From: Liolophura sinensis
Taxonomy: Eukaryota > Mollusca > Polyplacophora > Chitonida > Chitonidae
Assembly (NCBI RefSeq): GCF_032854445.1
Contig: NC_088295.1
Span: forward strand, 51,627,249 to 51,691,248
Length of the DNA stretch: 64,000 nucleotides
Direction: 5' to 3'
The position numbers and the translations under genes were made by a program. The notes beneath the pieces were generated by a model. It saw nothing but the letters and a program-made list of their open reading frames with translations. It was not told the DNA's origin and ran no database searches. Numbering within the stretch: the first letter of the stretch is position 1; each line of letters begins with the position of its first letter. Below, piece by piece: positions 46,348 to 58,500 of this stretch.

Positions 46348-46740
46348 GGGGAGGTTCATATTTATCAGTGTTCCCTCTGTGACTCCTTTATCTCAGCTAG
46401 CGACGTGTTTCTGGTGGAACAGACTTCACGTGGTTGAGACAGACGGTGCATACATACTTATTGATGCACTTACAGACGTACTTCTAGTGATATGGATAGA
46501 CTTCAAGTGGTACAGACAGACTTCACGTGATTGAGACAGATGGTGCATACATACTTATTGATGGCACTGATACACTTCAGATGGTACAGATACACTTGGT
46601 GTTACAGACATACTTCTGGTGATATGGATAGACTTCAAGTGGTACAGACATGCTTGAGGTGTTCAGGAGCTGATAGTTCCATACTGGGCTTTCAAACCGA
46701 GTGCTCACTCAGTTGTGATATCTTATTTTAGTCTTTCAAG
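46348..46740 (+). other. NPAT 3' untranslated region with imperfect repeats
   Basis: Follows the NPAT stop. From 46419 to about 46660 a unit beginning ACAGACTTCACGTG recurs after 97 bases (46419, 46516), with shorter partial copies built on ACTTC and GATATGGATAGAC. No clear AATAAA was fixed as the cleavage signal, so the 3' end of the transcript is not defined. Confidence 0.5.
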
Positions 46741-46754
46741 TAATTTTTTGCATT

Positions 46755-47021
46755 GATTGATTGATTGATTGATTGGTGTTTTACGCCGTACTCAAGAATA
46801 TTTCACTCATACGACGGCGGCCAGCATTATGGTGGGCGGAAAACGGGCAGAGCCCGGGGGAAACCCACGACCATCCGCAGGTTGCTGACAGACCTTCCCA
46901 CATACCGCCGGAGAGGAAGCCAGCATGAGCTGGACTTGAACTCACATCGACCGCATTGGTGAGAGACTCCTGGGTCATTACGCTGCGCTAGCGCGCTAAC
47001 CAACTGAGCCACGGAGGCCCC
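46755..47021 (-). mobile_element. SINE family 1, full length, (ATCA)n tail
   Basis: Cleanest reverse copy: ends GCCACGGAGGCCCC, with intact A and B boxes. The tail is four ATCA units rather than AAAT. A T-run follows the head. Confidence 0.93.
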
Positions 47022-47503
47022 TTTTTTTTTTTTTTTGCATTGAAGATCTCAACACAATAATCACAGATTGTGTGTGGGTCCTCACTGGCTAGGTCTGGTC
47101 TTAATGCAGAGACTAGGCATGTGATCTATTAAGTTGCGTTCAAATCCAGCTCTGGTAACTTTGGGCTGTGGTATTTCAGCAGGAAATCTGTCATGGCAGG
47201 AGCTAAGTTTTGGCATTGGTCAAGGGCTAGTTGTCTGCCGAGGATAGCTTTAGTCAGCTAGGGTCCAGTGTAGCCTTAGTGTGTACATATATGTGTGAGG
47301 GCAGTCACATCTTTGACAGCATGTATTAACAGGTCATTTGTTCTGTTTGGAGTTAAAATGTTTTGAACGGTAACCAGTGCATTTTGCGAATGAATGCTTC
47401 ATCATAATTATGTTAATGTTTTCAAAAAAGAAAACATTGGAGAAGTTTGCCGGTTTATGTTTGACGTACCAGGGAACAGTGTTGATTACACCGTCCACAA
47501 CTA

Positions 47504-47636
47504 CTGTACGTGGGAAGGTTTGCCAGCAACCTGCAGATGGGCTCTGCCCGCTTTCCTCCCACCATAATGCTGGTCGCCGTCACATAAGTGAAATATTCTT
47601 GAGTGCGGCGTAAAACACCAATCAAACAAACAAACC
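47504..47636 (+). mobile_element. SINE family 1, 3' half
   Basis: From GTACGTGGGAAGG to an (AAAC)n tail. The GGTCGTGGGTTTCCCC piece is deleted. Confidence 0.87.
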
Positions 47637-47711
47637 ATCCACAACTAGTGACAGCATGCATAAGTGCTGATACAAGAGCAGATTTCTTTATACAGAGCAT
47701 GGCCATACATG

Positions 47712-47831
47712 TGTGTGGGAAGGTCTTCCAGCAACCTGTGGATGGTCATGGGTTTCACCCGGGCTCTGCCCGGTTTCCTCCCACCATAATGCTGGGTGCC
47801 GTCATATAAGTGAAATATACTTAAGTACGGC
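47712..47831 (+). mobile_element. SINE family 1, 3' half without tail
   Basis: From GTGGGAAGGTCTTCC to TACTTAAGTACGGC, then truncated. It is 76 bases from the previous copy. Confidence 0.85.
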
Positions 47832-48545
47832 AGGTCATTGGGCCTATATGTGCGATAGACAGGCTGAAAATCCAATGAAGAACGTCCTGTCTGTGTGGCA
47901 CAATGGAGCTGTGACTCCTTACAAGTGCATTTATTCTTGTTACTGTTAATATGCATTTAAAGTTCTGGTGAAACAAAAATAATTGTTGGGCGACTTTTGC
48001 ATAATCATGCGCATAGTGAAGATATTTTTTATAGTATCCAGAGCAAAATGTTTCATCCTTTTTTTTTGAGGTGTGCTTTGTGCAATAGTTCATTTTGCAT
48101 AGCGATGTACAGCTCTGTGTAAAAGAGTTTGCCTGAAACAGGATAGATATTAACAACTTTTGATTTAGTGTGTTTCACATTGAAATGAAAATACAGTAAA
48201 TGTATGGTTATACAGCATTGAAGAGAGCATCCCCAATGCATCATGAAAGTTATAGTTTTTAATTATACAGAAATGTTGCTATTATTTTCTTTTTCTTAGT
48301 ACAGAATGAAAGTGTTCTAATGTTGAGTTGAATCATTCTGAATTCAAGCCATTTCATCCCTCATTGCAAAGTGCAGGTTTGCTTTGGGAGAAAGCAGAAG
48401 AGAGATTTCTATAGAATAGGCAACATTTCTCGCCTGAAGAAATTTCAGTGTTTTGTGGCTGGAAATTACATTGCAAGAGAACAGGGTCAGTTTCACCTGA
48501 ACCCAAGTTGCTGCAGAAGAGGTATCTCATTAAATTGCAACTGTA

Positions 48546-48750
48546 TTTGATTGGTGGTTTACACCGTACTCCTATTTCAAGAATGTTTCACTTATAAGAC
48601 AGCGGCTAGCTTTATTGTGGGACGAGACTGGGCAAGCCTCTGGTCATCCACAGGTTGCTGCAGACCTTCCCAAGCCAGCATCTGGACTCACATTGATGCG
48701 CCCACATTGATAAGTGGCGTTCACAGGGCCATTTAGTTGGTCCCGGAGTT
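48546..48750 (-). mobile_element. SINE family 1, diverged copy
   Basis: Reverse orientation; 3' domain, CCATCCACAGGTTGCTGCAG and a worn B-box region can be followed with several small indels. Confidence 0.75.
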
Positions 48751-50484
48751 TCGTACACATTGTGCTTGCTGATGTGTGGGTGATAATCTATGAGTTTAAA
48801 CACTTGTACATGTACTTTCTTCTGAAGGCCAGTGTTTTTTCTGGGCTCTTCCCTTTCATCCACCCATGAAAATGACAGCCACTGCATAAGTTCAATAATC
48901 TTCAGTGTGATCTGAAATCAAAGTGAATCGTTTCAATAACTGGTTTATTGATACAGTGATGGAATTGAAGCAAGACAGTATTTTTTTTTTTTTGCAATGA
49001 AATGCTGACTTTTTGTTGACAGAAATTCAGTCAGGTGACAGTGCTTTTTGCACAATTCATGCCGGCCGACCTTCAGGCGTCATTTAGTACTTTCTTGGCC
49101 AATGAAAACACTCTGCCTCCATTTTCAACCAATGATTAATAAACAATGTTAAATCTGAGCGCAAATCACCTGCTTCGTGGCAGACTTGTTTTAGCTTGCC
49201 GTACATTGTCTGTCGTTTATGTAGTATCAGTTAATTTCGTAAATCAGTTAATTTGGTATATTTCGCTGTCCTACGATGCTTTAAGGACTTTACAGTGGGC
49301 CATGATGACCTACTTTAGATGCAGACAAGACTTCTGCACCAACACAGCAGGCAACTGGAATCCGTACCCTATTGCCATTTTGTTTCGCGGGACGAATGTA
49401 ATTGTGTTTATTCTAGGGTGTAAAACCTTCTTTGGCTGCCAGCCTGCCATTTTTGGTGTACTCGATCATGCGTGGTATCAAAATGATGAAAATTGTTTAA
49501 ACTGTGGGCAGGTATGAGTTTTTAATGATGAAAATTTGTAATTCTCGGCGAGAGGACACAAGAGACAAGTGGTGATGAGGCCCTGACTGTTGTCCCCTTG
49601 GCGCTTCCAGGCACCCCTCCCAGCTGCTGGCGTAGAAAGGTCTTGATTTTGATGGTCTCATTATGTCAAGGTTTTTATGGCTGATCTCTCACAGACAGGG
49701 CCAGGTATGCACCAAAGCTTATGTTTGGGACTGAGTTACAGTGCTAAACGTTAATACTGTCACTTATGGAAAATTAATTGAGATTAATGAAAACAGGCGT
49801 GCCAGCCTACTCTGTCAGGTTGAAGCCATGTTAATTGTCTGATTCAACAAAAGTGAAACATCAAAAGCCATTTGGTCCTGTAATTTATAGCCAGTTGATG
49901 TGATCAGTGGCTGTTTGAATGCTGCTTATCAGGACTGTAGGCCATTAAAGTCGTTAAGCATTGGTGGCCCATCAAAGTACATGTAGTCTTCCTGGATTTT
50001 TTAGAGGATGTTTTGCTTTCAGCAGTCAGCGTTACGACTGGAGGATGTCTGTTGTCTCCACCCAATGAAACTGACCACTGTTTTTTTATTAAGTGAACAA
50101 ATTATGAGTAAGCAATTAAATCGAGTTCAAATCAATAAGTTATTTGTCTTTATTGAAAGACTAAAGTTTTTAACTTTGAAAACACATTTCTTTGTTTATT
50201 CACCAATCACAGAATCTCAAGTATAGTGTATATAATTCAATACAGTGGTAATGATAATAAAAATAATAAAATAATAAATAAGCTAAGTAAAACCATTACA
50301 AGTTTCATTTATCTCAAAACATGAAGAAAGTAATTTAAGTGTATTAAAATGAGATCTGTTAGTAATGAAAAGGCATTGATTTCCATAAAGAGAGAGAGTT
50401 CTACTGCATGCTGTTCATGTTTCAGTTAGGTAACATTCAATATCTACCTTGTAAATGTTTCAACACATCCATGAGAATGGAGGA

Positions 50485-50590
50485 GGAGTTTGTGGCCCAG
50501 TGAGTATAAAGGTGTGTGTAGTTTGTAACCGTAAGATCGGGGGTTCAATCCCAGCCTTGGGCAGAGAACTTAAAGATTCTTTAAAGGGTG
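50485..50590 (+). repeat. tRNA-derived repeat, third type
   Basis: TGGCCCAGTGAGTATAAAGG (A-box-like) and GGGGGTTCAATCCC (B box) at tRNA spacing, followed by GCCTTGGGCAGAGAAC. Not related in the body to families 1 or 2. Confidence 0.5.
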
Positions 50591-51184
50591 GCAATAAGAG
50601 GAGGAGGATGTTTACTGATGGGTGTTTGCACGTCACATTCTCTGATGACTTCTTGACTTCTCCCAACATTGTGTGCGAGTATGAACACCAAACTGGTTTG
50701 CCCCTGGCTATTTGCTCTCCTCCACATATAAAAACCAGCTGCCATCGAATTCGGGAATTCTTCAGTACTTAATTACAGCAATAAACAAATAAATCCACGA
50801 GAAGTGTACTGTCTTTAACTTGCACATGTTTCAACAATCTATAAATCACATCCATGAGAAGGGTACTATCTGTATTCCTAAAGCAATATTTTATATTTTC
50901 ATAGAACAATTAATCATGTATGATAAGAGCCCAGCCATTTGCTTATCAGTGACCAATAAAAACAAGCATTCTTGAAATATTTCTTTCTTGATAGATGTCC
51001 CTACCAGGACCAAATTGAGCCCTCTGAATAAAGACCTGCATCTATAGAAATGTCCACTGTGGAGCAAAATGGCCAAAGAGTGGTCAAATATATGGGGCCA
51101 ACACGAAATAGACCAAAGTACAGCTAAATCTGTAATTTGTCTGGGTGTATGCAGCCATGTACCAAGATTCAGAATAGTTCGGCC

Positions 51185-51342
51185 CTACGTGGGAAGGTCT
51201 TCCATCAACCTGCGGATGGCCGTGGGTTTCCACCGGGCTCTGCCCAGTTTCCTCCCACAACAATGCTGGTCACAATCATATTCTTCTCATATTCTTGATT
51301 GCGGTATAAAACACCAATCAGATAAATAAATAAATAAATTCA
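51185..51342 (+). mobile_element. SINE family 1, 3' half
   Basis: From TACGTGGGAAGGTC through GTTTCCACCGGGCTC to an (AAAT)n tail. Confidence 0.88.
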
Positions 51343-52366
51343 GAATAACAAATAATTTGGATACTATCAACCATCAAAGTCTAAAACAGGACAAGAACAG
51401 GCTATACTGATAATTGCTGAAAATGCTCCAACTCATCTGAACCTGTAACACATCATTTTGAATCGCACCATGTTTCAACACAATACAACCACCCATTCTG
51501 AAAAAATATCTAAACCCTAAAATGGCCATAATTTTTTTGAAAATCAATGGAGCACTTAGAAGCCCAACTTGATCTGCAACTTATCCTGGGGAAACCATGT
51601 ACAGTGAAAAATTTTACTAAATATGATGAGGAACCAAGTTGAAGTTCAGAAAACTTTGTAAACCTTCAGATCTTATCCCAACTGGTAGTGGTAAAGAACT
51701 AATCACTGCATGAATCATCATGTACAACAGAGTGACGTACATGTATAGTGTAGAGTGGCCGATACAACAGAGTGACATACATGAATAATGTAGAGTAGCT
51801 GATACAACTGGGAGCACAACCCACCTACCAAAATAAAACATGAAACACAATAAATATATCAACACTACACCAAATAAATCCGTTTTAATTGTAGCTTAAT
51901 GTGTAAGACAATGGCATGGACTACAACATGCAGACACAAAACCCTGTTGGGCACTCTACCCACATTTAGGGAAATTTCAGACAATAGCAGTACCAAATCA
52001 CTCACTCACAGTTTACTGTTTGTGTCAAGCTTCATATCTTAACTGGTCAGCTTGGCTTGTTCATGGTTACACAGTATTTTCCAAAATCACAAGTAGTGTG
52101 GACACCAAAACCTCCAGCGATAACTGACTTGCACAATGCTTGCATCGTTAAATTATACCTTATTTAAGACTTACTTAACACTTCATCCATGAACGATTAT
52201 TAAAGAGTATATCTCGCTAATTTTGATAAGCCAAATAAGTTAAAGGCAGCAATCTGATAAGCTCTACTGACATGGTATAGAGCAAATACATCTGTGTGTA
52301 TTTCTTTGAAACAGTGAAAATGAAGTGTGTCTATCCACAATATTGATGTGGTTTAACATGAATCTC

Positions 52367-52372
52367 TTTATT
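52367..52372 (-). terminator. Candidate poly(A) signal, transporter copy A
   Basis: AATAAA on the minus strand about 425 bases downstream of the copy A stop. It is an isolated hexamer in an AT-rich region, so the assignment is weak. Confidence 0.3.
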
Positions 52373-52559
52373 AGTTATCTGTAAGACAATCGCGTTTCAA
52401 AAACGAAAGGGACTGTGTCCTGGCAGAGAAGAGGGGTTAAAGGGGAGCAGGTTTTAGCTGCTTTTAGTAGCAGAGGCCAGAACAACTTCCCAATGCCTCA
52501 GACAGAAAGATACAAATTCAATTTCCAATGAATAAAGCAGCCCGTTTTTAAATGGAAGT

Positions 52560-52665
52560 TGGTACATGCCTGGTATGCATCACTTGAACACCCGGCATGC
52601 ATCACTTGAACACCCAGCATGCATCACTTGAACACCCAGCATGCATCACTTGAACACTTGTGGTC
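52560..52665. repeat. 22-bp repeat, four units
   Basis: ATGCATCACTTGAACACCCA plus GC repeated about four times, just 3' of the transporter copy A stop and so possibly in its 3' UTR. Confidence 0.85.
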
Positions 52666-52796
52666 TAATTCTGTTTCTGGACTGATGTACTTGGATGACA
52701 AGAGAAGTGGTCTTGAACAGAACATACAGCACAAAACATATTAACAGTCATACATATGCAGGTACATGTGTACCCATACAACTGTGTGCTGGTCCC

Positions 52797-53500
52797 TTAC
52801 TGCTTATTGGTAAGAATCAGACTCATGATTGCAGCAAGATTTATTATAGCACTGCCCAAAATAGGTCCCTGTGGATTGATTTCTAAGAGAAGGCCTGATA
52901 ACAAAGGGGTTACAGTCCTCGAGATGGATGTAAAACTTTGGAGTAGTCCCATTAGTATCCCTGTATCAGCAGGGCGGACACGCTGTAGCATGACACTTAG
53001 AAAGGCCACGCGCAGGACTGCTGAGCATACACTTAGCGGAGCCTGGAACACTGAGAATACAACAAGGTTTGGGGCACTCATCAAGCCACATACTCCAACA
53101 AACAACAGAACTGTCATGGGAAGTATTGACTTGGCATCGCCACCGCAGAAATGTGAAATTTGCCCCACATAAAATCCGGAGATCGTCCCCATAATACTTG
53201 ACACAGATATCACATAGCCATTGGTTCTGGGAGATGTGTTAAAATTCTCAATCAACAATCGAGTGTAATTTGTTCTCAGAAGTAAAAAAGAAAATCCCAC
53301 CAGAAATCTGGTCAGAAATATACTCCACAGATCTGGCCTGATCACGTTTTCAAATGACTGGAAAATCTGGATGATACTTAATGTCTGACATTTTGGCTTG
53401 CCTAGTTTAACAGAGTCATCTTCGAAACTGTTGGAAGTAGACGAATCCTTCAAAGGTAGACGTTTGGTCACGGGAATAACAAGGTACATGTAGACAAGCA
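52797..53500 (-). CDS. MFSD9-like major facilitator transporter, terminal exon (copy A)
   Basis: C-terminal half of a multi-pass membrane transporter. Acceptor CTGTTTCAG; exon starts TG CTT GTC in phase 1; 704 nt to the TAA. After one hydrophobic segment (LVYMYLVIPV) comes a hydrophilic loop (KDSSTSNSFEDDSVKLGK), then about six membrane segments, with LWSIFLTRFLVGFSFLLLRT, SPRTNGYVISVSSIMGTISG and SISRTVTPLLSGLLLEI. The layout (LW.(I/L)FL.R.L, P...GY.IS, (S/G)R...P...G) matches MFSD9 in my recollection; MFSD10 or another tetracycline-transporter-like MFS member is possible. Substrate unknown. No upstream exons were found in 53501-55000. Confidence 0.8.
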
Positions 53501-54015
53501 CTGAAACAGGTACAAAACAAAAGGAGGTAGACAATAACATGCAGATAACATCAACATTAACTGTGGTACTCCAACTTCGTTTTCTCAGTGCAACGACTCA
53601 TTAAAACTGAAAAACTGGAACTGGTTTGAAACGATTTATATTTAATATATACTGGTTTTTATATTCATATATTTTGAACAACATAACCCTTGTTATCGTG
53701 CTCCCAATTTAAATTCGTGTTATCTACAAGTAAGCATTTAAATTCCATTTTAAATATTGACTTTTACCAAAACTGGGTCTGTGGAATCAGCCTCCTGAAC
53801 CGTATAAAACATACTCGTAAGGAGAGGTATGACCTAAGACATACAACGACATGTAAAATGCAGGGTTTGCAAAAACTTTCACCAATCTACCATCTCTTTC
53901 TCGACATGACTTGTGGATAAGAACAGACTGGCAGACAACAGCCATTTTCCCAGATGACCTCACATATCATATTTACATCGGTAGATGTTCATTTTTCAAA
54001 ATCTAAGTCTGTACA

Positions 54016-54112
54016 GTTTTCTCCCACCACAATGCTGGCTGCCATCGTATACATGAAATATTCTTGAGTATGGCGTAAAACACCAATCGAATTAAAAAAT
54101 AAATAAATTTAA
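54016..54112 (+). mobile_element. SINE family 1, 3' fragment
   Basis: CCACCACAATGCTGGCTGCC, TATTCTTGAGTATGGCG and tail. Upstream of transporter copy A exon. Confidence 0.82.
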
Positions 54113-54587
54113 ATCTAAATATTTCTAATCGTTTAATATATGTTTTCTACAAAAAAGGAGTCAATTTCCACACAGCTATATGTATGTACTTTATTCATGA
54201 AGCAAGTGTTAGACAAGTGGAAAATCTGTAATGAAGTCTATCAATACTGTCTAGTGCTCATAAAAGTGCTGTTACTTGTGTATATACACTGCCATGAAAG
54301 TATTCCAAGTGTGTGAAAAAGAAAAGGTACAGAACCAATAAAGACAGTTTATTACTGCAGGAGGAATGTGTAGAAACTCATGGAAAACATTTTGTATAGT
54401 TATAAAAAATATACTTCCTCCAAAACTAGTATCATTTGTATACACAATTCAGTTCATCTGAGTGAGAAAATACACGCATGATTTTGACGCTTTTCTCAGA
54501 AAATGATACACACAAGTACACTGCAGACGAGAGTGAACATACTCAAACCACACAACATGATTAAACATGATTACAAATCTCTAAAGT

Positions 54588-54735
54588 CCAGCTTATGCTG
54601 GCACCCTTTCCAGTCATACGTGGAAAGGTCTGACAGCAACCTGGGGATGGTTGTGGGTTCCCCCCACGCTCCTTCTAGTTTATTCTCGCCATAATGCTGG
54701 CTACCATTGCATAATATTCTTGTCTAAAGCAAGGA
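54588..54735 (+). mobile_element. SINE family 1, internal fragment
   Basis: Starts at the AGCTTATGCTGGC B-box flank, runs through GGTTGTGGGTTCC, and fades after ATAATATTCTTG. Confidence 0.78.
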
Positions 54736-54974
54736 CATAATACCAAAATAAACCCAAAAATATCTCTCATGTACACTGCTCACATTTGTTAAACAAATTA
54801 TTCACATCACAATGATGCTAGGCAGTTTATCACAGAGTTTGAGACATAAATGACCCATCAAATAAAAAAAATTCACAGCCTTATGTATGCACACACTTAT
54901 GTTCCTTGGGGGATACATCAGGGCTGATCCAAATCCAAAATGTCATCACATGTCCCAGCTAAAACATTTGAACA

Positions 54975-55535
54975 GACCAGGGTGATCTTTAATATATCCT
55001 GATGGGCCAGCCTTAATACATCCTGATGGGCCAGCCTTAAAACATCCTGATAGTTCAGCTTCAATATATCCTGATGGACCACCTTTAATATATCCTGATG
55101 GGCCAGCCTTAATACATCCTGATGGGCCAGCCTTAATGCATCCTGATGGGCCACCCATCATATATACTGATGGGTCAGCCTCAATACTTCCTGATGGGTC
55201 ATCTTTAATACATCCTGATGGGCCAGCCTTAAAACATCCTGATAGTTCAGCTTCAATATACCCTGATGGACCACCTTTAATATATCCTGATGGGCCAGCC
55301 TTAATACATCCTGATGGGCCAGCCTTAAAACATCCTGATAGTTCAGCTTTAATATATCCTGATGGAACACCTTTAATATATCCTGATGGGCCAGCCATAA
55401 TACATCCTGATGGGCCAGCCATAATTCATCTTGAAGGGTCATCTTTAATATATCCTGATGGGCCAGCCTTAATACATCCTCATGGGCCAGCCATAACTCA
55501 TCCTGTAGGGTCATGTTAAATATATCCTGATGGAC
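54975..55535. repeat. 24-bp minisatellite with higher-order period
   Basis: About 23 units of CATCCTGATGGGCCAGCCTTAATA. Variants (TATAGTTCAGCTT, GGACCACCTTTAATA, GGGTCATCTTTAATA) recur in order, giving longer blocks of several units. Both strands are open: plus gives HPDGPALI and minus gives AGPSGCIK octapeptides. No start context or splice sites mark it as coding. Confidence 0.93.
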
Positions 55536-55559
55536 CACTGTTGTTACATCCAGTGGGGC

Positions 55560-58500
55560 CAGTCTACACAAGAGTATGCCTTTACTGAGGCTACACTCAA
55601 TGTCAGAAAGTCTAAACAAGAGTTAGGTTCAGTATCACAGAGCCATGCTGACAGTCTACACAAGAGTTAGGCTCAGTATCAAAGAGGTATACTGACAGTA
55701 TACACAAGAGTTAGACTCAGTATCAAAGAGGTATACTGACAGTATACACAAGAGTTAGGCTCAGTATCAGTGTGGCATGCTGACAGTCTACACACGAGTT
55801 AGGCTCAGTATCAGTGTGGCATGCTGACAGTATACACACGAGTTAGGCTCAGTATCAGTGTGGTATGCTGACAGTATACACACGAGTTAGGCTTAGTATT
55901 AGTGTGGCATGCTGACAGTATGCACAAGAGTTAGGCTCAGTATCAGAGAGGTACGCTGACAGTATACACAAGAGTTAGGCTCAGTATCAGAGAGGTATAC
56001 TGACAGTCTACACAAGAGTTAGACTCAGTATCAGAGAGGTATACTGACAGTATACACAAGAGTTACGTTCAGTATCAGAGAGGTATACTGACAGTCTACA
56101 CAAGAGTTAGGCTCAGTATCAGAGAGGTATACTGACAGTCTACGCAAGAGTTAGGCTCAGTATCAGAGAGGTATACTGATGTATACGCAAGAGTTAGGTT
56201 CAGTATCAGAGAGGTATACTGACAGTCTACACAAGAGTTAGGCTCAGTATCAGAGAGGTACGCTGACAGTATACACAAGAGTTAGGCTCAGTATCAGAGA
56301 GGTATACTGACAGTCTACACAAGAGTTAGACTCAGTATCAGAGCGGCATGCTGACAGTCCACACAAGAGTTAGGCTCAGTATCAGAGAGGTATACTGACA
56401 GTCTACACAAGAGTTAGGCTCAGTATCAGAGCGGCATGCTGACAGTCTACACAAGAGTTAGGCTCAGTATCAGAGAGGTATACTGACAGTCTACACAAGA
56501 GTTAGACTCAGTATCAAAGAGGTATACTGACAGTATACGCAAGAGTTAGGTTCAGTATCAGAGAGGTATACTGACAGTATACACAAGAGTTAGGCTCAGT
56601 ATCAGAGAGGTATACTGACAGTCTACACAAGAGTTAGACTCAGTATCAGAGCGGTATACTGACAGTATACACAAGAGTTAGGCTCAGTATCAGAGCGGCA
56701 TGCTGACAGTATACACAAGAGTTAGGCTCAGTATCAGAGAGGTATACTAAGAGTCTCCACAAGAGTTAGGCTCAGTATCAGTGTGGCATGCTGACAGTCT
56801 ACACAAGAGTTAGGCTCAGTATCAGAGAGGTATACTAAGAGTCTACACAAGAGTTAGGCTCAGTATCAGAGCGGCATGCTGACAGTCTACACAAGAGTTA
56901 GGCTCAGTATCAGAGCGGCATGCTGACAGTATACACAAGAGTTAGGTTCAGTATCAGAGAGGTATACTGACAGTCTACACAAGAGTTAGGTTCAGTATCA
57001 GAGAGGTATACTAAGAGTCTACACAAGAGTTAGGCTCAGTATCAGTGTGGCATGCTGACAGTCTACACACGAGTTAGGCTCAGTATCAGAGAGGTATACT
57101 AAGAGTCTACACAAGAGTTAGGCTCAGTATCAGTGTGGCATGCTGACAGTCTACACACGAGTTAGGCTCAGTATCAGAGAGGTATACTAAGAGTCTACAC
57201 AAGAGTTAGGCTCAGTATCAGAGCGGCATGCTGACAGTATACACAAGAGTTAGGTTCAGTATCAGAGAGGTATACTGACAGTCTACACAAGAGTTAGGCT
57301 CAGTATCAGAGAGGTATACTAAGAGTCTACACAAGAGTTAGGCTCAGTATCAGTGTGGCATGCTGACAGTCTACACACGAGTTAGGCTCAGTATCAGTGT
57401 GGCATGCTGACAGTATACACACGAGTTAGGCTCAGTATCAGTGTGGCATGCTGACAGTATACACACGAGTTAGGCTTAGTATTAGTGTGGCATGCTGACA
57501 GTATGCACACGAGTTAGGCTCAGTATCAGAGAGGTACGCTGACAGTATACACAAGAGTTAGGCTCAGTATCAGAGAGGTATACTGACAGTCTACACAAGA
57601 GTTAGACTCAGTATCAGAGAGGTATACTGACAGTATACGCAAGAGTTAGGTTCAGTATCAGAGAGGTATACTGACAGTCTACACAAGAGTTAGGCTCAGT
57701 ATCAGAGAGGTATACTGACAGTCTACGCAAGAGTTAGGCTCAGTATCAGAGAGGTATACTGATGTATACGCAAGAGTTAGGTTCAGTATCAGAGAGGTAT
57801 ACTGACAGTCTACACAAGAGTTAGGTTCAGTATCAGAGAGGTACGCTGACAGTATACACAAGAGTTAGGCTCAGTATCAGAGAGGTATACTGACAGTCTA
57901 CACAAGAGTTAGACTCAGTATCAGAGCGGCATGCTGACAGTCTACACAAGAGTTAGGCTCAGTATCAGAGAGGTATACTGACAGTCTACACAAGAGTTAG
58001 ACTCAGTATCAAAGAGGTATACTGACAGTACACGCAAGAGTTAGGTTCAGTATCAGAGAGGTATACTGACAGTCTACACAAGAGTTAGGCTCAGTATCAG
58101 GGAGGCATACTGACAGTCTACACAAGAGTTAGACTCAGTATCAGAGCGGTATACTGACAGTATACACAAGAGTTAGGCTCAGTATCAAAGAGGTATATTG
58201 ACAGTATACACAAGAGTTAGACTCAGTATCAAAGAGGTATACTAAGAGTCTACACAAGAGTTAGGCTCAGTATCAGTGTGGCATGCTGACAGTCTACACA
58301 CGAGTTAGGCTCAGTATCAGAGAGGTATACTAAGAGTCTACACAAGAGTTAGGCTCAGTATCAGAGCGGCATGCTGACAGTCTACACAAGAGTTAGGCTC
58401 AGTATCAGAGCGGCATGCTGACAGTATACACAAGAGTTAGGTTCAGTATCAGAGAGGTATACTGACAGTCTACTCAAGAGTTAGGCTCAGTATCAGAGAG

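Larger units (their letters stand above)
48751..52796. other. Intergenic region between convergent NPAT and transporter genes
   Basis: Apart from the tRNA-derived repeat at 50485 and the SINE at 51185, no feature is firm. The longest open frame (49146-49517, plus, 123 codons) is Cys- and aromatic-rich; it was not recognised and lacks splice or start support. Confidence 0.45.
53501..54974. other. Sequence upstream of transporter copy A exon
   Basis: Searched on the minus strand for MFS N-terminal exons; none seen. Contains two SINE fragments and AT-rich DNA dense in stops. Confidence 0.55.

Noticed and set aside
49146-49517. 123-codon plus-strand open frame rich in Cys and aromatic residues
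   Set aside because: No recognised family and no conserved neighbouring exon; chance length is plausible in 64 kb.
55136-55519. 127-codon plus-strand HPDGPALI repeat protein
   Set aside because: Purely minisatellite sequence, with equal openness on the minus strand and no start or splice context.
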